Assembly (NCBI GenBank): GCA_013151255.1
Contig: JAADIQ010000025.1
Coordinates: forward strand, 1 to 35,146
Source: Alphaproteobacteria bacterium
GTDB taxonomy: Bacteria; Pseudomonadota; Alphaproteobacteria; Caulobacterales; Parvularculaceae
DNA: 35,146 nt
Direction of reading: 5' to 3'
Numbering within the stretch: the stretch's first letter is position 1; each line of letters begins with the position of its first letter. The notes under the pieces were generated by a model, which had not been told where the DNA came from, did not search any database, and was given only the letters and a program-made list of their open reading frames with translations. The position numbers and the translations under genes were made by a program. Shown one piece after another: positions 8,404 to 15,763 of the stretch.

Positions 8404-8532
8404 AGGGCCGTCTAGAGTAAATCCGAGTTAAATTGAATCATGGATTTGCTCTAGATTCTTTGTTTGCCGCATTTCTATCGGATAACCGCGTCACACTTAT
8501 CCGGAAATGTGCTCTATTTTCAGAGCCGTCTA
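8404..8532. repeat. Intergenic palindromic repeat element with flanking 11-bp direct repeats
   Basis: The element starts with a long inverted repeat, TCTAGAGTAAATCC (8411-8424) and GGATTTGCTCTAGA (8442-8455), complementary except for one position. It is followed by CTCTAGATTCTTTGTTTG and an imperfect palindrome around CGGATAACCG and TATCCGGAAATGTGCTCT, ending near 8516. This second part resembles the element at 17104-17218. AGGGCCGTCTA (8404-8414) and AGAGCCGTCTA (8522-8532) flank it, 10 of 11 identical, like a target-site duplication. No transposase is present. A weak 21-codon frame (8350-8415) runs into it and is not called as a gene. Confidence 0.65.
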
Positions 8533-8553
8533 ATTTTCAGAAAGGTATGATTG

Positions 8554-9336
8554 ATGCCCAGCCGATCCGTCATCATAACGGGCGCCGCGCACGGCGTTGG
8601 CGCCGCCTGCGCGAAGAAGTTTGCGGCGGCTGGCGACAGGCTGGTTTTGGCGGATGTCAACGAAGAAGCCGGACGGGCGATAGCCGAGGAGTTGCGTGAG
8701 GCCGGCGCGGAGGCGGCTTTTGTCCACGCCGATGTCACCAACCGTCTGCACGTCCACAATATTGTCGCCGAAGCGCTCGACGCTTATGACCGGATTGATG
8801 TTCTGGCGCATACGGTTATAGAAAAATTTTCGGCGCCCTTTCTGGAAACCACAGAAGAAGACTTCGAACGCATCGTTGCGGCGAATTTGCGCGGGGCGTT
8901 TTTGATCAATCAGGCCGTCGCCAAGCATTTCGCCAAGCAGGCGGCAGACGCCGATGCGGGCGCGCAGCCGGGCGTCATCGTCAATATCGGATCGGTCGAA
9001 GCGGTGACGGCCGCGGCTGACCATGTCGCTTTTGCTGCCTCGCAAGGCGGGTTGCAACAGCTTACCAAAGCTGTTGCGCTGGCCTTATCACCCCATGGCG
9101 TGCGCGCCAATCTGGTTGGCGTCGGCGCCATCAAAGGTGAAATGGACCAGAACACCGAGCAAAAGAAAGTCCGCGCCGCAACGCCGTTAAAACGCATTGG
9201 CGACCCGGAAGAAGTTGCTGATGTGGTGTTCTTCCTCGCCAGTGACGCGGCGTCTTATGTCACCGGTCAATGCCTGTATGTCGATGGCGGGCGCCTGGCG
9301 CAAACCGATAGCAGCGCTGATACAGAAGCCGATTAA
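8554..9336 (+). CDS. SDR-family protein lacking the catalytic Tyr and Lys (probable pseudoenzyme)
   Basis: The 260-residue protein has a classical short-chain dehydrogenase fold. The nucleotide-binding TGAAHGVGAA (about 9-18) and VLADVNE are intact, and the C-terminal YVTGQCLYVDGG is typical. However, the active site is changed. The expected YxxxK is F160-A-A-S-Q164; the NNAG motif is replaced by AHTV (85-88); and the usual PG after the catalytic helix is VG. Asn111 and Ser147 remain. It may bind NAD(P)(H) without reducing or oxidising a substrate. The ATG at 8554 is preferred (AAAGG 8 nt upstream) over a TTG at 8551. Its stop overlaps the trcR stop by 4 bp. No obvious partner gene indicates a pathway. 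Confidence 0.85.
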   Translation: MPSRSVIITGAAHGVGAACAKKFAAAGDRLVLADVNEEAGRAIAEELREAGAEAAFVHADVTNRLHVHNIVAEALDAYDRIDVLAHTVIEKFSAPFLETTEEDFERIVAANLRGAFLINQAVAKHFAKQAADADAGAQPGVIVNIGSVEAVTAAADHVAFAASQGGLQQLTKAVALALSPHGVRANLVGVGAIKGEMDQNTEQKKVRAATPLKRIGDPEEVADVVFFLASDAASYVTGQCLYVDGGRLAQTDSSADTEAD

Positions 9337-10025
9337 GCGCCCGCATCCCCATTATCGCCGTCGCCCGTATCGGCGAACACTTTGGAGAGGTCGACTTTGT
9401 CGGCGGTCTCTTCCGTTGTTGGCGCCGGTTCGGGCGCGACTGTCTCGGCGACAGGCTTGAGGCTTGGCCCGGCGTCGGGATTGGCCGCTTCCAGTTTGGC
9501 GCGTTTGGCGGCGGCTTTGCGCACAATGGTGTCGAGATCAATTTGCGTGCACAGGCCAAGGCCCACCGGGTCTTGCGGTTGAAGGTTTGCTGAATTCCAG
9601 TGCGAGCGGTCGCGCACCGACTGGATTGTGGTTTTGGTGGTGCCGAGAAGCTTGGCGATTTGCGCATCGGCGATTTCCGGGTGATTGCGCACCATCCAGG
9701 CGATGGCGTCCGGGCGGTTCTGGCGTTTGGAGACCGGCGTGTAGCGCGGGCCTTTGCGTGTGCGCTCCGCGACGATGGTTTTGGGCGGGGAAATCTTCAG
9801 CTTGTAGTCAGGGTCTTGTTGGCCTTTTTCGATTTCGTCGCGCGCCAGCTGATGCGTCGTAATCGGGTCAATGCCGCGCACGCCCCCGCCAACATCGCCA
9901 TCCGCCACGCCGCGCACTTGCAGCGGGTGCAGACCGCAAAATTCTGCGACCTGATCAAAGGTCAGCGATGTATTATCGATCAGCCACACGGCAGTGGCAA
10001 TGGGCATTAGCGGGTAGTCGGCCAT
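9333..10025 (-). CDS. trcR: Cell-cycle transcriptional regulator TrcR-like (DUF1013)
   Basis: DUF1013 proteins are alphaproteobacterial DNA-binding or transcription-associated factors linked to the cell cycle. The N-terminus carries the family signature PLMPIATAVWLIDNTSLTFD, then FCGLHPLQVRGVADGDV and GIDPITTHQLARDEIEK. A helix-turn-helix-like block follows: NRPDAIAWMVRNHPEIADAQ, then IAKLLGTTKTTIQSVRDR. The C-terminal ~50 residues are an Ala/Pro/Glu-rich tail. The ATG at 10025 has GGAG 7 nt upstream and starts the family exactly; the longer frame to 10124 lacks conservation to the family start. A promoter-like pair lies about 140 nt upstream. The stop overlaps that of the SDR gene by 4 bp. 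Confidence 0.88.
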   Translation of the reverse strand: MADYPLMPIATAVWLIDNTSLTFDQVAEFCGLHPLQVRGVADGDVGGGVRGIDPITTHQLARDEIEKGQQDPDYKLKISPPKTIVAERTRKGPRYTPVSKRQNRPDAIAWMVRNHPEIADAQIAKLLGTTKTTIQSVRDRSHWNSANLQPQDPVGLGLCTQIDLDTIVRKAAAKRAKLEAANPDAGPSLKPVAETVAPEPAPTTEETADKVDLSKVFADTGDGDNGDAGA

Positions 10026-10165
10026 CAGCGGTCTCCAAAATTTATCTTCATCCGAGCAGCGTTCCCCAACGGCCAAAGAAATGCGGCCGGCGGCCCTTTC
10101 GGGACGCCGCGCTAACGCCCGCAATGTCGGGGAAAGCGCTCGCGTGAGGAACGCGAATGACCGGC

Positions 10166-10194
10166 CATATAGAACGATTGGGCCCCCGCGCCAA
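10166..10194 (-). promoter_or_regulatory. Candidate promoter of trcR
   Basis: On the minus strand TTGGCG (10194-10189) and TATATG (10171-10166) are separated by exactly 17 nt. The resulting leader would be about 130 nt and contains a TCGCGT/ACGCGA hairpin just after the start. This is consensus matching only. Confidence 0.35.
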
Positions 10195-10200
10195 GACGCC

Positions 10201-11205
10201 TCAGCCGATTTTCAGGACAATTTTCCCGATATGCGCCCCTGATTCCATGCGGGCGTGAGCCTTGGACGCATCTTTGAGGGCGAAAACCTCGTCGATCACC
10301 GGCTTGACCTTGCCGGCCTCGATCAGCGGCCACATCGTATCGCGCAGGCCTGCCGCGAGGCGGGCTTTCTCCGCCGGCTGGCGGGCCTTCATGGTCGAGC
10401 CGGAAAGCTTGAGGCGTTTGCGCATAATGGCGAGGATATTGATGGGTGCGGTCGCGCCGCGCAGGAATGCGATGGAGACATGGCGCCCGCCGGGATTGAG
10501 GCACGCCAGGTTGCGCTCAACGAAGTCGCCGCCGGCCATGTCGAGCACCACATCCGCGCCGCCGCTGGCGCTGATGTCTTTGTCCCACGGGTCTTCTTTG
10601 TAATTATACGCAGCATCTGCGCCGAGCCGCAGCGCCGCCGCGCATTTTTCTCCGGTTCCGGCAGTGGCGATAACCTTGGCGCCGATGGCTTTGGCCATGG
10701 CAATCGCCATCACGCCGATGCCGCTTGTGCCGCCATGGATGAGCAATGTCTCGCCCGGTTTAAGCGCGGCGTCGTCAAACAGGTTCGCCCAGACCGTAAA
10801 GGCGGTTTCCGGCAAGGACGCGGCCTCGCATAACGACAAGCCCGCCGGGGCCGGCAGGCATGAGCCGGCGTCTGCGGTTGCGTATTCGCCATAGCCGCCG
10901 CCGGTCAGCAACGCGCAAACCGTGTCGCCGATATTCCAGTCTTTGACAGCGCCGCCAAGCGCGACGATCTCGCCCGCCGCTTCTAGCCCGGGGATGTCGC
11001 TGGCGCCGGGCGGCGGCGGATAAAGCCCTTTGCGCTGCAAAACATCCGGCCGGTTGACGCCGGCATAGGCGATGCGAATGAGCACTTCGCTTGGGCCCGG
11101 CCGCGGCAAGGACCGTGTCGCCAGTTTAAGCATCTCCGGCCCGCCGGGCTCGGTGATCTCAATGACGGCCATGGTTTCCGGCAAGGCGCTGGGTTCTGCG
11201 TGCAT
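10201..11205 (-). CDS. NAD(P)H-quinone oxidoreductase, zinc-free MDR family (PIG3/TP53I3-like)
   Basis: Medium-chain reductases of this group reduce quinones with NADPH in the cytosol. The N-terminus has ITEPGGPEMLKL, LIRIAYAGVNRPDVLQRKG and YPPPPGASDIPGLEAAGEI, all characteristic of PIG3-like proteins. The NADPH-binding segment LLIHGGTSGIGVMAIAMAKA follows, and the end is AHARMESGAHIGKIVLKIG. Zinc ligands of alcohol dehydrogenases are absent. The start is uncertain: the ATG at 11205 (334 residues, GAGA 8 nt upstream) is used, with 11172 and 11274 as alternatives. It is divergent from the DUF1192 gene, an association often seen in alphaproteobacteria. The 175 bp downstream holds the trcR promoter region. 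Confidence 0.9.
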   Translation of the reverse strand: MHAEPSALPETMAVIEITEPGGPEMLKLATRSLPRPGPSEVLIRIAYAGVNRPDVLQRKGLYPPPPGASDIPGLEAAGEIVALGGAVKDWNIGDTVCALLTGGGYGEYATADAGSCLPAPAGLSLCEAASLPETAFTVWANLFDDAALKPGETLLIHGGTSGIGVMAIAMAKAIGAKVIATAGTGEKCAAALRLGADAAYNYKEDPWDKDISASGGADVVLDMAGGDFVERNLACLNPGGRHVSIAFLRGATAPINILAIMRKRLKLSGSTMKARQPAEKARLAAGLRDTMWPLIEAGKVKPVIDEVFALKDASKAHARMESGAHIGKIVLKIG

Positions 11206-11288
11206 AAGAAAATCTCGTTTTGTCTCTGCGAATATTGAACTAGCGGACGGAATTTCGCAAACTGCACCCGACAAGGAGGAGCACGCCG

Positions 11289-11483
11289 ATGGATGATGTA
11301 CCGCTAAACGAAAAGCCGGATCTCGCCTTAGCCTATCTCGTCAAGCAGGACCTCTATGCGCTGTCCGTTGGCGATCTGGAAGAACGCATCGACGCGCTAA
11401 AAGCGGAAATCAGCCGTTGCGAGGCGGCCATGAAGGACCGCGGCTCGACCAAATCGGCAGCGGACAAGCTGTTTAAGATTTGA
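11289..11483 (+). CDS. DUF1192 family small protein
   Basis: The 64-residue protein contains the family core LSVGDLEERIDALKAEI, then RCEAAMKDRGSTKSAADKLF, an amphipathic helix of unknown function. AAGGAGGAG lies 8 nt before the ATG, so the start is secure. It is divergent from the quinone oxidoreductase (83-bp gap) and convergent with the pirin (17-bp gap). Confidence 0.88.
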   Translation: MDDVPLNEKPDLALAYLVKQDLYALSVGDLEERIDALKAEISRCEAAMKDRGSTKSAADKLFKI

Positions 11484-11500
11484 GATCGGGGGCTTAGGGC

Positions 11501-12391
11501 TTAATCCTCCGGCAACGGAATAAATTCTGTCTCGCTCGGCGGCAGCATAAATACTGTGTCCTTGAAACCTTTTTCCCCCGAGGCATTCCAGTCGGCCTTG
11601 GCCTGATCAATGCGTTCCTGCGTCACGGCGACAAGGTTCCACCAGATCAGGCGCTTGCCAAGCGGCTCGCCGCCCAGCAGCATCAATTTTGACGCTGCGG
11701 TTGTGGTGATGCGGGGGGCTGAGCCCGGTTTAAACACCAGCATGGTCGCGTTGCTGAATGCCTGGCCGTCAACTTCAACGCCGCCTTCGGTGATATATAT
11801 AGCGCGTTCAATGTGATCGTCCGGCAGCGGAATGTCGGCGCCGGGCGCGGCTTCGACACCGAGGTAAAACATCTCTGAAAAAGTCTTGACCGGAGAGGTC
11901 TTGCCGAAAGCGGTTCCTGCAATCAGCCTCATGGAGACGCCGTCCTGTTCGATCACAGGCAATGTCGTTTTGGGGTGATGGTGGAAGGCGGGCGCCGCCT
12001 CAGCCGCGTCCTCGGGCAAGGCCAGCCAGCTCTGAATGCCGTGAATTTTCTGCCCCGCCGCCCGGCGCGCATCATCGGTGCGTTCGGAATGGACAATCCC
12101 GCGGCCGGCGGTCATCCAGTTGACGTCGCCGGGCTTGATCACCTGATCAAATCCCAGGCTGTCTCGATGGCGGATCTCGCCGTCGAACAGGTAGGTGACT
12201 GTCGCCAGGCCAATATGCGGGTGCGGGCGAACATCGATGCCAGTCCCGGGGGCAAATTCAGCCGGGCCCATTTCATCAAAAAACACAAACGGGCCGACCA
12301 TGCGGCGCTTGGCGTAAGGCAGGACCCGCCCGACCGTAAACCCGCCGAGATCGCGTGTGCGCGGTTTGATAATATTTTCGATCGAGCTCAT
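11501..12391 (-). CDS. Pirin family protein
   Basis: Pirins are bicupin metal proteins; some bacterial members are quercetinases and others modulate metabolism or transcription, so the exact role cannot be given. The metal site is visible: RPHPHIGLATVTYLFDGEI, RHRDSLG, and later GRGIVHSE, supplying three His and one Glu. The 296-residue length is normal. The C-terminal cupin includes TEGGVEVDGQAF and MLLGGEPLGKRLIWWNLVA, which is typical. The ATG at 12391 follows AAGGA by 9 nt and is preferred over a TTG at 12400. Divergent from the methyltransferase-like gene. Confidence 0.92.
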   Translation of the reverse strand: MSSIENIIKPRTRDLGGFTVGRVLPYAKRRMVGPFVFFDEMGPAEFAPGTGIDVRPHPHIGLATVTYLFDGEIRHRDSLGFDQVIKPGDVNWMTAGRGIVHSERTDDARRAAGQKIHGIQSWLALPEDAAEAAPAFHHHPKTTLPVIEQDGVSMRLIAGTAFGKTSPVKTFSEMFYLGVEAAPGADIPLPDDHIERAIYITEGGVEVDGQAFSNATMLVFKPGSAPRITTTAASKLMLLGGEPLGKRLIWWNLVAVTQERIDQAKADWNASGEKGFKDTVFMLPPSETEFIPLPED

Positions 12392-12487
12392 TGGCGGCAA
12401 TCCTTATCTCTCGGTCCCGTGATTTGGCGTTGGCCCGATACGGTCATATCATGGGCGCTGCTTAAGAGCGATCATAGGGAACAGACC

Positions 12488-13246
12488 ATGGCGTTTAAAC
12501 CACTGCTTATCGGACTTTGTTTTGTCAGTGCGATTATGTCGACGGCGAGCGCGGCGGATTATCCGCCGTCTTCCGAGGCGACGCAGGAGACACTGAAACA
12601 ACTGATCGCCAGCGACAAACGCCCGACAAAACAAAAAGCCCGCGATAAATATCGCCGCCCGCTCGAGACGCTGACCTTTTGCGGCATTGAACCGGAGATG
12701 ACGGTTGTTGAAATCTGGCCGGGCGGGCAGGGCGCCTGGTATCGGCGCATCGTCCGGCCGCTGGTCGAGAATGGCGGCGGCGCCTATTATCCGGTTGGCT
12801 CCAGAAGTCGGTTTCCTGAAAAGGTCGATAAGGTGCCCTATGGCGAGGCCGATATGGTGCTGGTGTTCCGCGCCCATGGTTTCATGATTTATAAGCAACC
12901 CGCGCAGACGCATGTGAATGCGGTCTTCGACATGCTGCGTCCCGGGGGCGTTTTATGCATTGTCGATCACGCGGGCGATGAGGCGATACCGCAAGACCCT
13001 GAAGGCGATAACGGCTATGTTAATGAAAGCCATTTCCGCATGCTGGCCGAGCGGGCGGGTTTTAACTTCATTGCGGCGTCAGAGCACAATCGCAACTCGA
13101 AAGACAACAAAGACCATCCGCGCGGCGTCTGGTCCCTGCCGCCAGCGCTTTCCGGGACGCTGCCGCTGACGGCAGAGCGCAAAAAATATCTCGCCATCGG
13201 CGAGAGCGACCGCTTCACGCATAAATATTATAAGCCAGAGGAATAG
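12488..13246 (+). CDS. Exported methyltransferase-like protein (COG4798 type)
   Basis: The 252-residue protein starts with a clear signal peptide (FKPLLIGLCFVSAIMSTASA, cleavage before ADY at about residue 23). A class I methyltransferase-like core follows: VVEIWPGGQGAWYRRIVRPL (SAM-site position), then AHGFMIYKQPAQTHVNAVF and MLRPGGVLCIVDHAG. The C-terminus has FNFIAASEHNRNSKDNKDHP, typical of predicted exported methyltransferases. SAM is not expected in the periplasm, so activity there is doubtful. AGGGA lies 7 nt before the ATG. The reading frame is open far upstream (to 11975), but that part overlaps pirin antisense and is not coding. Convergent with the TetR gene (3-bp gap). Confidence 0.82.
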   Translation: MAFKPLLIGLCFVSAIMSTASAADYPPSSEATQETLKQLIASDKRPTKQKARDKYRRPLETLTFCGIEPEMTVVEIWPGGQGAWYRRIVRPLVENGGGAYYPVGSRSRFPEKVDKVPYGEADMVLVFRAHGFMIYKQPAQTHVNAVFDMLRPGGVLCIVDHAGDEAIPQDPEGDNGYVNESHFRMLAERAGFNFIAASEHNRNSKDNKDHPRGVWSLPPALSGTLPLTAERKKYLAIGESDRFTHKYYKPEE

Positions 13247-13249
13247 GCG

Positions 13250-13945
13250 TTATAAGTGGGCGGTCATGACGATCTTTTCCGTCAACTGACGGATATCCTC
13301 TTCGGCGGCGGCGATTGAGGAATCGTCTCCTGGGCCCATGCCGATAAAAAGCTTGATGCCTTCTTCAACGCTGGAGAGCTGGAGTGTCGCGCGGCGTATC
13401 TGCGTGTCGTTCAATTTTGGATTGGCGGCGCGTACAAGATAATAGATGAAGCGTCCAACGGCCTGATAGTAGCTGCGGATTTTGTGTTTCACATCCTCAT
13501 CGCAACCGGCATATCCCCACATATGGTAAAAAAACCGGTGTGCGTGACGGGCGTTGCGCACATAGGATTCCACAACATTGAGGAGAATCTGCAACGGCTG
13601 ATTTGGGCTCGCCTGATATTGCCGGATGTGGTCGTCTAAATAGTCGGCAAGCACTTCCTGCAACATTGCGTCGAGGAGGGCGCGCTTGGTCGGAAAATGG
13701 TAGGTCAGGTTGCCAACTGCGATCCCGGCGGCTTCTGCGACATCGCGCTGGGTCAAACCTGCGTGACCGACCTCGATAAAGACCTGGCGCGCCGCCGCTA
13801 TAATTTTTCGTATGGTTTCACCTGCTTTTGCAGTTTTTCCAGTCGCGAGAAGTATAGTTGGGCGATTACTGCGCAGTTCTTCAAGATGCGCAATAATCAC
13901 GTCATTGGTCACGCGCTTTTCAGCATCTGGTTGCGGCTGCAACAT
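13250..13945 (-). CDS. TetR family transcriptional regulator
   Basis: The 231-residue protein has an N-terminal extension (about 1-35) before the TetR DNA-binding domain: IIAAARQVFIEVGHAGLTQR, DVAEAAGIAVGNLTYHFPTK and RALLDAM. The remainder is a helical ligand-binding domain with FFYHMWGYAGC and YYQAVGRFIYYLV. The ligand cannot be deduced. No strong ribosome-binding site precedes the ATG at 13945, so the true start could lie downstream in the extension. A 20-bp near-perfect palindrome at 14005-14024, about 60 bp upstream, is a plausible autoregulatory operator. Confidence 0.88.
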   Translation of the reverse strand: MLQPQPDAEKRVTNDVIIAHLEELRSNRPTILLATGKTAKAGETIRKIIAAARQVFIEVGHAGLTQRDVAEAAGIAVGNLTYHFPTKRALLDAMLQEVLADYLDDHIRQYQASPNQPLQILLNVVESYVRNARHAHRFFYHMWGYAGCDEDVKHKIRSYYQAVGRFIYYLVRAANPKLNDTQIRRATLQLSSVEEGIKLFIGMGPGDDSSIAAAEEDIRQLTEKIVMTAHL

Positions 13946-14004
13946 TAAAAAAATAGCCCCCGGGTGGTTGACGCCGCTGCAGCTTAGGCTTACATGACCG
14001 CCGC

Positions 14005-14024
14005 TTTAGGACTATAGACCTAAA
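14005..14024. promoter_or_regulatory. Palindromic operator candidate for the TetR regulator
   Basis: TTTAGGACTA followed by TAGACCTAAA is a 20-bp inverted repeat with one mismatched pair, a usual size for a TetR operator. On the minus strand its centre contains TATAGT, a good -10 for the TetR gene (leader about 58 nt). On the plus strand the centre contains TATAGA, with CTTACA (13989-13994) 18 nt upstream. The site could therefore control divergent transcription of tetR and of the RNA below. Confidence 0.6.
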
Positions 14025-14181
14025 CAGTTTATGGATACTGGACAAGGCGTCCGACAAAGGTTTTTATCTGATCACCAGATTCGCTGGCGATTAGGCGACA
14101 GAAATCCCGGTTGTGTGGCGATCTCCCCCTGCTGCACGTCTGGGGGGCCGCAGTGAGGAAACTCGCTGCGGCCCGTTTTTT
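14025..14181 (+). ncRNA. Putative small RNA of ~157 nt, divergent from tetR
   Basis: A strong plus-strand terminator at 14145-14181 has no plus-strand protein gene to serve: the region is bounded by the minus-strand tetR and trmFO. A promoter-like pair (CTTACA, 18 nt, TATAGA) predicts a start near 14025. The predicted transcript can form short hairpins (ATCTG/CAGAT near 14070; TCGC/GCGA near 14090) and carries CTCCCCCTG (14122-14130), which could pair with Shine-Dalgarno sequences if exposed. A 41-codon frame (14031-14156) inside it uses codons unlike neighbouring genes, lacks a ribosome-binding site and stops in the terminator, so I favour a non-coding RNA. I do not recognise its family. Confidence 0.5.
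14145..14181 (+). terminator. Rho-independent terminator with GAAA tetraloop
   Basis: GGGCCGCAG (14145-14153) pairs perfectly with CTGCGGCCC (14166-14174). The inner GAG/CTC pairs close a GAAA tetraloop, and the stem is followed by six T residues (14176-14181). On the opposite strand the same hairpin is followed by C residues, so it acts only in the plus direction. Confidence 0.85.
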
Positions 14182-14222
14182 ATCAGCCGCGCATTCAGTT
14201 TTTATGGCTAGATTACGCACCG

Positions 14223-15629
14223 TTAAGTGGAGGTTCGATGTCGTTGCAACCAGTTTCCCACATCCTCCAGCGCCCGCGCCGAGATGGCGCGTTTTTTCGC
14301 GGCGCCCTTCTCCTTGCCCTTGAGCCGTCGCCCGGTCGCGTCGGTCTTTGGGACCTCGATGGCCGGAAATAGCCCGAAATTGATGTTCATCGGCTGAAAC
14401 GCCTTTTTGGAGCCGGCCCCGCTCGACATATGCCCGCCGGTGATATGGCGGATGAGGGCGCCCAGGGCAGTAGTCTCCGGCGGCGAAGGGATATCAGCGC
14501 CGTGCGCGTCCGCCGCCGCAAAGCGTCCGCAGAGGAGCCCAATCGCTGCGCTCTCCAGATAACCCTCAACCCCGGTAATCTGCCCGGCAAAGCGCAAAGC
14601 CGGGCGCGCCTTCAAGCGCAACGCCGTATCAAGTAGTTTCGGTGAATTGAGGAAAGTATTGCGGTGGATGCCGCCGAGGCGGGCGAACTCAGCCTTTTCA
14701 AGCCCCGGGATCATCCGCCAGATCTGCGCCTGCGCGCCATAGGTCAGCTTGGTTTGAAACCCGACCATATTGTAGAGTGTGCCGAGCGCATTGTCCTGGC
14801 GTAGTTGCACCACCGCATGGGAGCGCTCGCCAGTGCGCGGATTGGTGAGGCCGACCGGTTTCATTGGGCCAAAGCGCAGCGTCTCCGGTCCGCGCTCGGC
14901 CATCACCTCAACCGGCAGGCAGCCCTCAAAGTAGGGAGTGGATTTCTCCCACTCCTTAAACTGGGTTTTCTCGCCGCTGTTCAGCGCCTCCAGGAAGGCC
15001 GCATACTGAGCTTCATCCATCGGGCAGTTGATATAATCCGCGCCGTCGCCGCCGGGGCCTTTCTTGTCGTAGCGCGACTGGAACCAGGCGGTGTCAAAGT
15101 CGATGCTCTCTTTGTGGATGATCGGCGCGATGGCGTCGAAAAAGGCGAGGGCTTCCTCGCCGGTAATCGCGTGGATAGCCTCGGCGAGCGGCGCTGAGGT
15201 GAGCGGGCCGGTGGCGATGATGACATTGGCCCAGTCCGCTGGCGGCAGGCCGGCGATTTCCTCGCGGCGGATTTCAATATTGGGATGGGCTTCAATCGCC
15301 GCTGTGACGCCGGCGGAAAAGCCGTCGCGGTCGACCGCCAAGGCGCCGCCGGCCGGCACTTTGTGGGCGTCGGCCTCGCGCATAATGAGCGAGCCGGCCC
15401 GGCGCATCTCTTCATGCAAAATACCGACGGCGTTATTTTCGGCGTCGTCAGAACGAAATGAATTGGAACAGACCAGTTCGGCAAACCCATCGGTCTGGTG
15501 GGCGTCGGTCTGGCGCAAGGGCCGCATCTCATGCAGCACTACGCCCGCGCCCGCATTGGCGGCCTGCCAGGCGGCTTCCGAACCGCCAAGGCCGGCGCCG
15601 ATGATGTGGATGGGATTATTCTGGGTCAT
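14223..15629 (-). CDS. trmFO: Methylenetetrahydrofolate-tRNA-(uracil-5-)-methyltransferase
   Basis: TrmFO makes ribothymidine at U54 of tRNA using methylenetetrahydrofolate and FAD. The protein of 468 residues starts at the ATG at 15629, giving [20 protein letters not shown] with the FAD-binding GAGLGG. It continues with [37 protein letters not shown] and [12 protein letters not shown], all family signatures. The middle section includes [16 protein letters not shown] sequence, and the end has [15 protein letters not shown]. The upstream in-frame start at 15665 has no family sequence. Divergent from the membrane-protein gene (134-bp gap). Confidence 0.97.
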   Translation of the reverse strand: MTQNNPIHIIGAGLGGSEAAWQAANAGAGVVLHEMRPLRQTDAHQTDGFAELVCSNSFRSDDAENNAVGILHEEMRRAGSLIMREADAHKVPAGGALAVDRDGFSAGVTAAIEAHPNIEIRREEIAGLPPADWANVIIATGPLTSAPLAEAIHAITGEEALAFFDAIAPIIHKESIDFDTAWFQSRYDKKGPGGDGADYINCPMDEAQYAAFLEALNSGEKTQFKEWEKSTPYFEGCLPVEVMAERGPETLRFGPMKPVGLTNPRTGERSHAVVQLRQDNALGTLYNMVGFQTKLTYGAQAQIWRMIPGLEKAEFARLGGIHRNTFLNSPKLLDTALRLKARPALRFAGQITGVEGYLESAAIGLLCGRFAAADAHGADIPSPPETTALGALIRHITGGHMSSGAGSKKAFQPMNINFGLFPAIEVPKTDATGRRLKGKEKGAAKKRAISARALEDVGNWLQRHRTST

Positions 15630-15763
15630 CAAAACCACTTCTAGCGGTTTGTTTTGCAAGCGCAAACCGGCCTCGCAACAGATTTGCGATTGCCGGGCCT
15701 TTATTTAGCCTATAGCTTGGCCAGTTCGGGGAATGGTTTGGGGTTTTGAGGGGCGATCAGCAC

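Noticed and set aside
8350..8415. 21-codon frame MSETLVTAALAAGVAVYFRAV
   Set aside because: It could be a tiny membrane peptide, but it has no ribosome-binding site and its stop lies within the repeat element.
11975..12487. N-terminal extension of the methyltransferase-like gene
   Set aside because: The open frame is antisense to pirin and precedes a clear signal peptide with its own ribosome-binding site.
14031..14156. 41-codon frame within the putative small RNA
   Set aside because: No ribosome-binding site, many codons rare in neighbouring genes (AGG, AGA, TTA, GGA), and it stops inside the terminator.
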